From Nocardiopsis_B sediminis (GTDB taxonomy: Bacteria; Actinomycetota; Actinomycetes; Streptosporangiales; Streptosporangiaceae), in the NCBI RefSeq assembly GCF_042650565.1, contig NZ_JBHSBH010000014.1, forward strand, positions 124,001-188,000: 64,000 nt of DNA, written 5' to 3'. The notes below the pieces were generated by a model. The model saw nothing but the letters and a program-made list of their open reading frames with translations, made no database searches and was not told where the DNA came from. This document shows positions 26,024 through 33,851 of the stretch, in pieces. The first letter of the stretch is position 1; every line of letters begins with the position of its first letter. The translations under genes were made by a program, and so were the position numbers.

Positions 26024-26797
26024 TCAGTCCCTGCGTCCGACGCCGGCCAGCACCCCCGTGCCCTCGGCCGTGACCTCTTCGTCAGGGTAGGGCCACCATG
26101 CAAGGTCGGCGAGGCCGGGCTCGATCACCGTGAACGGCTCGAACACCGCGGCGGCGAGTTCTCGGGAGTGCGCGTCGAGGACGGCGGCGCCGCCGGGGCG
26201 GCCGGGGACGACACGCCGGGGGATGGCGATGGCGATGTGGCTGCCGGGGCAGAGGACGGCGTGCAGCGCGCGGACGAGGTCGTGCGGGAGGTGGTGCGGG
26301 ACGCCGCCGTACCAGAGCGGGGCGGTGTCGGGGAGCAGGACGGCCACGGGCGCACCGAAGTCGATGAGCCCGCGCGCTCTGAGCCGGGTGATGACCGGCT
26401 CGGGGCGCATGCTCTCGACGACGACCGTGGGGACCGCGAGCCTGCCGGCGGGGGGCGTGCGGCCGTGCAGGGAGACGGCGGTGTCGGCGTCGGAGTCGAC
26501 GTAGACGACGCGGGCGTCGGCGGCGTGGGCGCGCGCGGCCTGGGCGATGCCCTCGCCGGCGGGCAGCCGGGATCCGAGGTCGACGAACTGGCGGATGCCG
26601 GCGTCGGCTGCGAGGTAGCCGACGGCGCGCCGGAGGAAGCCGCGGCGGGCCTGGGCGATGCCCGGGGAGGGGGTGGAATCGGGGGCGGCGGCGCGGGAGC
26701 GGGCGCGGTGGTCGCTGATGTGGACGACGCGCGGGCTGGGCAGGTCCACGAGCGGCTGATCCTCGCCGATGTGCAGTGCCGGCCGCTTGTCGGTCAC
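26024..26797 (-). CDS. DUF574-family SAM-dependent methyltransferase
   Basis: A 257-residue member of the actinobacterial DUF574 family ('S-adenosyl methyltransferase'), with family hallmarks: early basic segment ARRGFLRRAVGYLA, the SAM loop QFVDLGSRLPAGEG, ARVVYVDSDADTAV, and VAVLLPDTAPLW. Many copies are found per Streptomyces genome; substrates are unknown. GTG at 26797 with GGGGGG nearby is favoured; the in-frame ATG at 26878 would add 27 Arg/Pro-rich residues. It is 58 bases upstream of the DinB-like gene on the same strand, a probable operon. Confidence 0.85.
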   Translation of the reverse strand: MTDKRPALHIGEDQPLVDLPSPRVVHISDHRARSRAAAPDSTPSPGIAQARRGFLRRAVGYLAADAGIRQFVDLGSRLPAGEGIAQAARAHAADARVVYVDSDADTAVSLHGRTPPAGRLAVPTVVVESMRPEPVITRLRARGLIDFGAPVAVLLPDTAPLWYGGVPHHLPHDLVRALHAVLCPGSHIAIAIPRRVVPGRPGGAAVLDAHSRELAAAVFEPFTVIEPGLADLAWWPYPDEEVTAEGTGVLAGVGRRD

Positions 26798-26884
26798 GAT
26801 GCGCCCCCCGGGCCGTCGCCGGTGCCGGGGCGGTGTCGGCCGGCTGCGCGGGGCGGTGCCCCGCGAGCGGACGGTCACCGCCCC

Positions 26885-27000
26885 CCGTTAGCGCCCGATG
26901 TTACCGGTCGTGAGTGATGTGTTTCACCATCGAATTATTTAACGGTGCCGAATATGACTTTTACGGAGAAGGTCGGCTTTCGCCGCATTTGGCGCGATAT
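26885..27000. other. Locally AT-rich spacer upstream of the methyltransferase
   Basis: Bases around 26900-26990 have far more A/T than the surroundings (for example a run near ATTATTTAACGG). On the minus strand TAACAT at about 26900 could be a -10 for the methyltransferase gene. The 3' end of the aminotransferase gene is 27019. No gene is supported here. Confidence 0.4.
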
Positions 27001-27018
27001 GCCCGCTTGTGCCGAGGC

Positions 27019-28362
27019 CTACGCGAGGACGTCGGGGAACCCGCGGCCGTCGGACACCGGGGCGATGCGCCCGTCATCTTCCGCGTACTCCCACCGGGGC
27101 CCGCGGGCGGCCAGCTCGGCGACCGCGCCGATCAGCCGGTCCACGTGCTCCTCGGTCGTACCCAGCCCCAGGCTCGCCCGCACCGCCTGGGCGTGTCCCT
27201 CGGGCAGCAGGCAGCGCGTGAGCAGGTGCGCGCAGAACAGGCCGTCGCGCACCCCGATGCCGTACTCCGCCGACAGCGCCGCCGCGAGCAGGTCGCTGGG
27301 CAGCCCGTCCACGACGAAGGACACGATGCCCACGCGCGGGTGGCCGGCGTCCCACAGGCTCAGGTCGTGCACGGCGGGGATCGCGGCCAGCCCGGCGCGC
27401 AGCCGCTCCAGCAGGGCCTGCTCGCGGGCGTGCAGCGCGTCCTGCCCGGCCGCCGTCAGCGCGTCGCAGGCCGCGGCCACGGCGACCGCGCCCAGTACGT
27501 TCGGGCTGCCGGCCTCGTGCCGGGCCGGCAGGTCGTTCCAGCGGACGTCGTCCTCGGTGACGTTGCCGGTGGCGCCGCCGCCCGCGAGGTAGGGGGTGGC
27601 GGCCTGGAGCCAGTCGGTGCGCCCGGCCAGCACCCCGGCGCCGAAGGGGGCGTAGAGCTTGTGCCCGGAGAAGGCGACGTAGTCGGCGCCCGTGGCCTCC
27701 AGGCTGAACCGCCGGTGGGGGACCAGCTGGGCGGCGTCGACCGCGATGCGCGCCCCGGCCGCGTGCGCGACGGCGGTCAGCTCCTCGACCGGCCAGATCT
27801 CGCCCGTGACGTTGGAGGCCGCGGTGACGCAGAGCAGGCGCGGGCCCTCCGGCGCCGCCGCCAGCGCCTCGCGCGCCGCCTCGACGGCCTCGGCCGGGCT
27901 CTCAGGCAGCGGCAGCCGCACGACCCGCCCGGCCCGGCTGCCGCGGTGCTGCCAGGGCAGCAGGCTGGCGTGGTGCTCCCCGGCGAACACCACGACGGTG
28001 CACTGGTCGGGGATGGAGCGGGCCAGCAGGTTGAGGGCGTCGGTGGTACCGCGGACGAACACGACCGCATCGTTGTCCCGGGCACCGAGGAACGCCGCGA
28101 CGGTACGCCGGGCGCGCTCGTAGGCCGCGGTGCTGACCTGGGAGTGGAACCCCGCGCCGCGGTGCACGCTGGCGTAGTAGGGCAGGGCGTCGCCGAGCAC
28201 GTCGCGCACGGCGGTCAGGCACGGGGCGCTGGCGGCGTAGTCGAAGTTGGCGTAATCGACCTCTTCGCCGGTGACCAGCGGGATGCGCACGTCGGCGCCG
28301 ACGACGGAGAGGCCGGCGGCGGGGAGGGGGTCGGTGGTCGGGTTCTCGGCGACAGCAGTCAT
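27019..28362 (-). CDS. Class V aminotransferase, cysteine desulfurase-like
   Basis: PLP enzyme of 447 residues with a cysteine-desulfurase/selenocysteine-lyase fold. Visible: PLP-stacking His131 in AGEHHASLLPW, AVDAAQ with Asp209, and the Schiff-base Lys235 in FSGHKLYAPFGAGVL. A late loop VRDGLFCAHLL contains a Cys like the persulfide-forming Cys of SufS-type enzymes. No sufBCD, sufE or iscU is nearby, so it may serve sulfur transfer to something other than Fe-S clusters. ATG at 28362 has GGAGG eight bases upstream. A SAM-IV riboswitch and a promoter precede it, linking it to methionine/SAM-dependent sulfur metabolism. The exact substrate is unproven. Confidence 0.86.
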   Translation of the reverse strand: MTAVAENPTTDPLPAAGLSVVGADVRIPLVTGEEVDYANFDYAASAPCLTAVRDVLGDALPYYASVHRGAGFHSQVSTAAYERARRTVAAFLGARDNDAVVFVRGTTDALNLLARSIPDQCTVVVFAGEHHASLLPWQHRGSRAGRVVRLPLPESPAEAVEAAREALAAAPEGPRLLCVTAASNVTGEIWPVEELTAVAHAAGARIAVDAAQLVPHRRFSLEATGADYVAFSGHKLYAPFGAGVLAGRTDWLQAATPYLAGGGATGNVTEDDVRWNDLPARHEAGSPNVLGAVAVAAACDALTAAGQDALHAREQALLERLRAGLAAIPAVHDLSLWDAGHPRVGIVSFVVDGLPSDLLAAALSAEYGIGVRDGLFCAHLLTRCLLPEGHAQAVRASLGLGTTEEHVDRLIGAVAELAARGPRWEYAEDDGRIAPVSDGRGFPDVLA

Positions 28363-28430
28363 CGGTGGCACCTCCAGGGGCCGTCAGGGACCCCGGGAGG
28401 AGCGCGCAGCACTGCGGCTCCGGACCGGCT

Positions 28431-28558
28431 GGGGTCCGCGCTTGCCTGACACGGTTACGAAGCGGTCGTGTCTCGACCTGGTCCTCACCCGGGGCACCCC
28501 ACCGCGGAAGGAGGGTTGCCGGCCAGCAAGCCGGGGCTTGACGCTGGCACTCATGACC
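28431..28558 (-). promoter_or_regulatory. SAM-IV riboswitch
   Basis: On the minus strand the RNA starts GGTCATGAGTGCCAGCGTCA and continues with the highly conserved CCCCGGCTTGCTGGCCGG, CAACCCTCC, a CCGCGGTGGGGTGCCCCGGG pairing block, the GTGAGGACC arm, a variable stem and a final GGCAAGCGCGGACC. This order and these words are those of the SAM-IV class, known from actinomycetes upstream of sulfur genes. The 3' end is 68 bases before the aminotransferase ATG. SAM binding should lower expression of that gene. Confidence 0.93.
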
Positions 28559-28566
28559 TGCGGTGG

Positions 28567-28597
28567 ACTATATCGCACCGGGTCCGAAACCTCGCAA
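28567..28597 (-). promoter_or_regulatory. Promoter of the SAM-IV leader
   Basis: On the minus strand TATAGT (28567-28572) is an excellent -10. It places the start of transcription about at the first base of the riboswitch (28558). TTGCGA at 28592-28597 is the likely -35 with a 19-base spacer, slightly long. Confidence 0.6.
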
Positions 28598-28654
28598 CCC
28601 GGGCAGCCCCGAACGGCAGGGCGGGCGGAACAACAGGGCGGATCACCCGGAGGA

Positions 28655-28685
28655 TTGACAATGGACCGAGCCCATCGGTGATACT
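28655..28685 (+). promoter_or_regulatory. Promoter of the DUF3870-CoA operon
   Basis: A perfect TTGACA (28655-28660) is followed 19 bases later by GATACT (28680-28685), a fair -10. The predicted transcript begins near 28692, leaving a leader of about 100 bases before the GTG at 28792. It is back to back with the promoter of the SAM-IV leader. Confidence 0.55.
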
Positions 28686-28791
28686 GGTCTCGTCTGCCCT
28701 CCCGCTGAGGACGCCCGGCTCTCCCGGCCGCCCTGCCAGGCGCGAGACTCCAGCACACCGGAGTTTTACGCTGCCCATTGGAGGGGGACCC

Positions 28792-29163
28792 GTGCGCCGT
28801 CCCGATCGCACCACCGAGCTCTTGCAGGACCCCGATGTGGTCCTCGTCTCCGGCTACGCCCGGCTGCCCGACACCGTGGCGAGCCACGCCCAGTACGAGC
28901 GCCTGGGCGTCGTCCTCGCGGTGAACCTGTCCGACGGCCGCATCGTCGCCGCCGACACCACGCTCCTCACCGACCTCGCCAAGGACTTCTTCCGTGCGCT
29001 GGTCGAGGGGCTCTCGGTGACCGGCGACCTCGCCGAGATCGTCGAGCGCGTGCAGACGCGCTACGCCGGCCAGTCGGGCGCCGCCCTCGTCACCGCGCTC
29101 CGGCGCTGCCTGGAGACCTACCACCAGCTGCGCAAGGGGACCGCGTCCGCGGACCGGCCCTGA
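28792..29163 (+). CDS. DUF3870 domain protein
   Basis: A 123-residue protein matching DUF3870, a small family of unknown function: DVVLVSGYARLPDTVASHAQ at the N-terminus, then VAADTTLLTDLAKDFFRALVEG and LAEIVERVQTRYAGQSGAAL. GTG at 28792 has GGAGGGGG upstream. It is the first gene of an operon with a CaiB-type CoA-transferase (49 bases later) and a GcdH-like dehydrogenase, so a regulatory or substrate-binding role in acyl-CoA catabolism is possible but not shown. Confidence 0.85.
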   Translation: MRRPDRTTELLQDPDVVLVSGYARLPDTVASHAQYERLGVVLAVNLSDGRIVAADTTLLTDLAKDFFRALVEGLSVTGDLAEIVERVQTRYAGQSGAALVTALRRCLETYHQLRKGTASADRP

Positions 29164-29212
29164 CGCGCCGCACCGGCTCACCCACCCCCGGCGGAGACGA
29201 GGAGCGCACAAG

Positions 29213-30523
29213 GTGGATACGGCGAACGACGACGGTATGTCCGGCGACACGTCCGGCGACGGCACAGCCGCCGGCCCTGGAGCAGCACCGGCCGGCCCCG
29301 CACCACCTCCCCCGCTGGCCGGGGTCCGGGTGGCCGACCTGTCCCGGGTCCTGGCCGGGCCCTACGCGACCATGCTGCTGGCCGACATGGGCGCCGAGGT
29401 GGTCAAGGTCGAGCACCCCGGGCACGGCGACGACACGCGCGCCTGGGGGCCGCCGTCGGCCGGGGGCGAGGCCGCCTACTACCTCGCCGTCAACCGCGGC
29501 AAGCGCAGCCTGGCCGTGGACGTCAAGGACCCCGACGGCCTGGCGGCGGTGCAGGACCTGTGCGCCGGCGCAGACGTGGTCCTCCAGAACTTCCGGCCGG
29601 GGGTGATCGAACGCCTGGGCCTGGACCACGCCGCCGTCGCCCGGCGCAACCCCGCCGTGGTCTACTGCTCGATCACCGGCTTCGGCCCCGGCCACAGCCC
29701 CGAGGGCCGCCCCGGCTTCGACCTGATCATGCAGGCCGAGAGCGGGCTGATGGCCGTGACCGGCGACCTCGGCGGGCCGCCCGCCAAGGTCGGGGTCGCG
29801 ATCACCGACGTCCTCACCGGGCTCAACGCCGCCGTGGCGGTCCTGGGCGCGCTCGTACGCGCCCGGGCCACGGGGCGGGGCGAGCACGTCACCGTGTCGC
29901 TGATCAACTCCGCCCTGTCGGGCCTGGTCAACGTCGCGCAGAACGCCCTGGTCACCGGGGAGGAGCCGGGGCGCTTCGGCAACGCCCACGCCAGCATCGT
30001 GCCCTACCAGGCGTTCCCCGCCGCCGACTCCGAGATCGTCATCGCCGCGGGCAACGACACGCTCTACCGGCGGCTGTGCCAGGTGCTGGAGCGCCCCGAC
30101 CTCGCCGCCGACCCCCGGTTCGCCACCAACCCCGACCGCGTCGCCCACCGGGACGAACTCGTCGGCGAGATCACCGCGACCCTGCGCACCCGGACCGCCG
30201 CGGCCTGGACGGCTCTGCTGCTGGACGCCGGGGTCCCGGTGGGCCGCGTCCGCGGCGTGCTCGACGCCGTGCGCACCGCCGAGGCCGCCGGCGACGACGT
30301 CCTCCTGGCGTCGGACCACCCGCTCGCCGGGCGGCTGGAGACCGTCCGCGCGGGGTTCCGCATGGACTCCGCCGATCCCGCCGGGCCCGCTGGCGCCCCT
30401 GCGGCCCCTCCCCCGCTGCTGGGCCAGCACACCGCGCGCATCCTGGCCGAACTGGGGCTGCCCGCCGACCGGATCGACGCGATGCTGGCGCGCGGCGCCG
30501 CCTACCAGCACCCCGTCGGATGA
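29213..30523 (+). CDS. CaiB/BaiF (class III) CoA-transferase
   Basis: A 436-residue class III CoA-transferase. Hallmarks: LAGVRVADLSRVLAGPYATM, LADMGAEVVKVEHP, YYLAVNRGKRSLAVDVK, and the catalytic Asp170 in RPGFDLIMQ, which forms the acyl-anhydride in the family. An N-terminal Gly/Ala/Pro-rich tail of about 30 residues precedes the domain. GTG at 29213. With a glutaryl-CoA-dehydrogenase-like gene 53 bases downstream, it probably activates glutarate or another dicarboxylate using succinyl-CoA, as GcdG does in pseudomonads. The substrate is an inference from context. Confidence 0.92.
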   Translation: MDTANDDGMSGDTSGDGTAAGPGAAPAGPAPPPPLAGVRVADLSRVLAGPYATMLLADMGAEVVKVEHPGHGDDTRAWGPPSAGGEAAYYLAVNRGKRSLAVDVKDPDGLAAVQDLCAGADVVLQNFRPGVIERLGLDHAAVARRNPAVVYCSITGFGPGHSPEGRPGFDLIMQAESGLMAVTGDLGGPPAKVGVAITDVLTGLNAAVAVLGALVRARATGRGEHVTVSLINSALSGLVNVAQNALVTGEEPGRFGNAHASIVPYQAFPAADSEIVIAAGNDTLYRRLCQVLERPDLAADPRFATNPDRVAHRDELVGEITATLRTRTAAAWTALLLDAGVPVGRVRGVLDAVRTAEAAGDDVLLASDHPLAGRLETVRAGFRMDSADPAGPAGAPAAPPPLLGQHTARILAELGLPADRIDAMLARGAAYQHPVG

Positions 30524-30576
30524 CACGTCACCCGCCACCGACCGCAGGACACCCGGACCCGAAAGGACCACCGCCC

Positions 30577-31767
30577 ATGAGCGAGCCGCGCAAGGCCGCC
30601 GCACCCGACCCCCATGACTTCCTCGCCGTCGACGGCACGCTCTCCCCCGAGGAGCGCGACATCCGCGACGCCGTGCGCGACTTCGCCACCCGCGAGCTGC
30701 TGCCGCACGTCGCCGACTGGTTCGAGGCCGGGACCATCCCCGACCCGCGCGGCCTCGCCAAGACCTTCGGCGACCTCGGCGTGTTCGGCATGCACCTGGA
30801 GGGCTACGGCTGCGCCGGGGCGAGCGCCGTCGCCTACGGGCTGGCCTGCCGCGAGCTGGAGGCCGCCGACTCCGGGCTGCGCAGCTTCGTGTCGGTCCAG
30901 GGCTCGCTGGCCATGGCCGCGATCCACAAGTTCGGCTCCGAGGAGCAGAAGACCGGGTGGCTGCCGCGCATGGCCGCGGGCGAGGCGCTCGGCTGCTTCG
31001 GGCTCACCGAGCCCGACTCCGGCAGCGACCCGGGCTCCATGCGCACGCGCGCCCGCCGCGACGGGTCCGACTGGGTCCTCGACGGCACCAAGATGTGGAT
31101 CACCAACGGGACGATCGCCGACGTCGCCGTGGTGTGGGCCGCCACCGACGACGGCATCCGCGGGTTCCTCGTCCCCGCCGGCACGCCGGGGTTCACCGCC
31201 AACGTGGTCCACCACAAGCTGTCCCTGCGCGCCTCGATCACCGCCGAACTCGTCCTAGAGGGCGTGCGGCTGCCCGGCGACGCGCTGCTGCCGGGCACGC
31301 GCGGCCTCGGCTCGGCCCTGTCGTGCCTCAACGAGGCCCGGTACGGGATCGTGTGGGGGGTCGTGGGGTCGGCCCGCGCCTCCTACACGGCCGCCCGCGA
31401 CTACGCGCTCACCCGCGAGCAGTTCGGCTCCCCCATCGCCGGCTTCCAGCTCACGCAGCGCAAGCTCGCCGACATGCTGGTCGACGTCAACCAGGCCGGG
31501 CTGACCGCGCTACAGATCGGCCGGCTCAAGGACCAGGGCGACTGCCACCGCGACCACGTCAGCTTCGGCAAGTTCGCCAACGTCGCCGCCGCCCAGCGGG
31601 TCGCCCGCACCGCGCGGTCCATCCACGGCGCCAACGGCATCACCCTGGAGTACCCGGTCCTGCGGCACATGCTGAACCTGGAGACGGTGGCGACCTACGA
31701 GGGCACCGAGGAGATCCACGCCCTCAGCCTGGGCCAGTCGGTCACCGGGATCTCCGCGTTCCGCTGA
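30577..31767 (+). CDS. gcdH: Acyl-CoA dehydrogenase, glutaryl-CoA dehydrogenase-like
   Basis: FAD enzyme of 396 residues. General features: GLTEPDSGSDPGSMRT, WITNG, and RDYALTREQFGSPIAGFQ. Two details point to glutaryl-CoA dehydrogenase: catalytic Glu375 sits in NLETVATYEGTEEIH, and Arg102 in SGLRSFVSVQGSL aligns with the Arg that binds the glutaryl carboxylate (Arg94 in the human enzyme). It would oxidise and decarboxylate glutaryl-CoA to crotonyl-CoA, the step after lysine or tryptophan breakdown. ATG at 30577 with AAAGGA upstream. Third gene of the DUF3870 operon. The symbol is by similarity. Confidence 0.87.
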   Translation: MSEPRKAAAPDPHDFLAVDGTLSPEERDIRDAVRDFATRELLPHVADWFEAGTIPDPRGLAKTFGDLGVFGMHLEGYGCAGASAVAYGLACRELEAADSGLRSFVSVQGSLAMAAIHKFGSEEQKTGWLPRMAAGEALGCFGLTEPDSGSDPGSMRTRARRDGSDWVLDGTKMWITNGTIADVAVVWAATDDGIRGFLVPAGTPGFTANVVHHKLSLRASITAELVLEGVRLPGDALLPGTRGLGSALSCLNEARYGIVWGVVGSARASYTAARDYALTREQFGSPIAGFQLTQRKLADMLVDVNQAGLTALQIGRLKDQGDCHRDHVSFGKFANVAAAQRVARTARSIHGANGITLEYPVLRHMLNLETVATYEGTEEIHALSLGQSVTGISAFR

Positions 31768-31888
31768 GGCGCATCCGCTCCGCACAGGCTGAGCGGGCAA
31801 CACACCCACGCGCCGCGGGCCGTTTCCGGCTCGCGGCGCTAACGGCACAAAGCACAATATGGTGAGGAGCCGAACGAGGGAGATGCCG

Positions 31889-32356
31889 ATGGGCAACGAA
31901 GCCACCCACTTCCAGATGACGAAGCTGCGGCGCACCGCCAATGCCGTCCTGGGAGGGTTCATCCGGTACGGGATCGGCCCGTCCCGGGTGCAGCTGCTGA
32001 CCACGCGCGGACGCAAGTCCGGCTTCCTGCGCACGACCCCGGTCAGCCTGACCGAGACCGAGCAGGGCCGGTTCCTCGTCGCCCCGTACGGCGTGGTGGG
32101 CTGGGTGCGCAACATTCGCCGCGACGGCTTCGCCACGTTGCGCCACGGCGGGTGGATCGAGCTCGTCAGCGTCGTCGAGGTCGGCCCGGAGCGCGCGGCC
32201 CCGGTGCTGCGCGAGTACGTGCAGGACCCGCGGACGGCGCTGGTGGTCGCCCCCTACTTCGAGGCGTCGCCCGACTCCCCCGTGGAGGAGTTCGAGAAGG
32301 AGGCGGCGGCCCACCCCGTCTTCGAGATCGTCCGCAGCACGACCATCCGGATCTGA
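31889..32356 (+). CDS. Deazaflavin (F420)-type nitroreductase family protein
   Basis: A 155-residue split-barrel protein of the deazaflavin-dependent nitroreductase family (DUF385-type). Characteristic features are VQLLTTRGRKSGFLRTTPV, FLVAPYGVVGWVRNIRRDG and VVEVGPERAAPVL. Family members bind coenzyme F420 and reduce diverse, mostly unknown substrates. Two in-frame ATGs (31883, 31889) exist; the second has GAGGGAG seven bases upstream and is chosen. It stands alone between the CoA operon and DUF418. Confidence 0.88.
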   Translation: MGNEATHFQMTKLRRTANAVLGGFIRYGIGPSRVQLLTTRGRKSGFLRTTPVSLTETEQGRFLVAPYGVVGWVRNIRRDGFATLRHGGWIELVSVVEVGPERAAPVLREYVQDPRTALVVAPYFEASPDSPVEEFEKEAAAHPVFEIVRSTTIRI

Positions 32357-32535
32357 CCCCGGCCGGCGCGGGCGGGGGTCCGCGCCAGGGGCGGCGGGTC
32401 CGCCGGCCTACATCCAAAGCCGTACGCGGAAATCGGCTGCGCGCAGGACGCGCGCCCGTGCCCGGTGCGGCCACCCTGAGACCGTCCGCGGCGCCACAGT
32501 GGCCGCCGCACCGGCCGATCAGGGGGCAGTTCACC

Positions 32536-33771
32536 ATGGACCCGACCGCGACCCGCTCAGCAGAGTCCCCGCCCGGGCGGCCGGACGGCGGAGGCGGGCG
32601 GCGGCTGCCCCTCCTCGACGTCCTGCGCGGGACGGCCATCCTGGGCACCCTGGGCACCAACGTGTGGATCTTCGCGGCGCCGGGCGCGGAGGCCGGCCTG
32701 CTGTTCGACGGGGCCGCGATCGCGCCGGCCGCCGCCGCGCTGGCCGACCCCTCGCTGGGGACGGTGCTGGAGGCGGCCGTCCGCTTCGCGGCCAACGGCA
32801 AGTTCCTGGCGATGCTCACCCTGCTCTTCGGGGTCGGCCTGGCCATCCAGTACCGGTCGGCCACGCAGCGCGGCCGCGCGTGGCCCGGCACCTACCCGCG
32901 CCGGGCGCTGTTCCTCTTCGCCGAGGGCACCGTCCACTTCACCCTGGTCTTCGCCTGGGACGTGCTCATGGGCTACGCCGTGACCGCCCTGCTGGTGGCC
33001 TGGCTGCTCGCCCGGACCGAACGCGCGCGGCGCATCGCCCTGTGGACGGCCGCCGTCGTGCACACCGTGCTCATCGCGCTGATCACCGGGGCGCAGTTCC
33101 TGGTCGTCGGGCTCGGCACCGGCACCGGTGGCGCGAGCGGCCCGCCGGCCGACGTCGTCGGCCTCTACGCCGAGGGCGGCTACCTCGCCCAGATCGCGTT
33201 CCGGCTGAACCACCTGGCGTTGCTGAGGATCGAGCCGGTCCTCTCCTTCGCGCTGATGGTGGTCCTGTTCCTGGTCGGCGTCCGGCTGTTCCGCGCCGGC
33301 GCATTCGGCGGCGACGAGGCCGCGCGGCGCATCCGGGCGCGGCTGATGGCATGGGGGCTGGGCCTCGGGCTCCCGCTCAACCTCGCGACGACGCTGGCCG
33401 GGGACGCGTTCTTCTTCGCCGACCGCTACCTGGCCGCGCCCCTTCTCGCGGTGGGGTTCATCGGGCTCATCGGCTGGGCGATGGACCGCGTGCGGCGCCC
33501 GGGCGCGCTGATCACCGGCCTGTCGTCGCTGGGCCGCACGGCCCTGAGCGGCTACGTGCTCCAGAACGTGCTGTGCATGCTCGCGTGCTACGGGTTCGGC
33601 CTGGGCCTGGCGTCGCGGCTGGCCGGGACGGGCCCGTGGTGGGTGCTCGGCCTGTGGGCGGCCGTCTGCCTGGTGCTGCTGACGGCGTCGACGCTGTGGC
33701 TGCGCCGTTTCCGGCACGGCCCGCTGGAGGCCGTGCAGAAGTGGACGCTGGCCCGGTTCCCGGAACGCTGA
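32536..33771 (+). CDS. DUF418 family membrane protein, copy 1
   Basis: A 411-residue polytopic membrane protein. DUF418 proteins resemble the membrane-bound acyltransferase type fold; their function is unknown. The start RLPLLDVLRGTAILGTLGTN is typical, with FAANGKFLAMLTLLFGVGL after it and a C-terminal GRTALSGYVLQNVLCM block, and about ten hydrophobic segments. ATG at 32536 after GGGGGCAG. A second copy occurs at 54888-56174 with clear similarity in layout but low identity, so both are members rather than a recent duplication. It converges with the MFS gene. Confidence 0.87.
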   Translation: MDPTATRSAESPPGRPDGGGGRRLPLLDVLRGTAILGTLGTNVWIFAAPGAEAGLLFDGAAIAPAAAALADPSLGTVLEAAVRFAANGKFLAMLTLLFGVGLAIQYRSATQRGRAWPGTYPRRALFLFAEGTVHFTLVFAWDVLMGYAVTALLVAWLLARTERARRIALWTAAVVHTVLIALITGAQFLVVGLGTGTGGASGPPADVVGLYAEGGYLAQIAFRLNHLALLRIEPVLSFALMVVLFLVGVRLFRAGAFGGDEAARRIRARLMAWGLGLGLPLNLATTLAGDAFFFADRYLAAPLLAVGFIGLIGWAMDRVRRPGALITGLSSLGRTALSGYVLQNVLCMLACYGFGLGLASRLAGTGPWWVLGLWAAVCLVLLTASTLWLRRFRHGPLEAVQKWTLARFPER

Positions 33772-33812
33772 GCGCCCGCCGGCCCCCGGATCACTGAGCG
33801 CCCCGGTACACG

Positions 33813-33848
33813 GCGGACGGGGGTGCGACGCGCCGCGCCCCCGTCCGC
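33813..33848. terminator. Bidirectional terminator hairpin
   Basis: An 11-bp perfect stem (33813-33823 with 33838-33848) with a 14-base inner part that can pair further. It lies between the convergent DUF418 (ends 33771) and MFS transporter (ends 33852), so it can stop both transcripts. Confidence 0.72.
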
Positions 33849-33851
33849 GTC

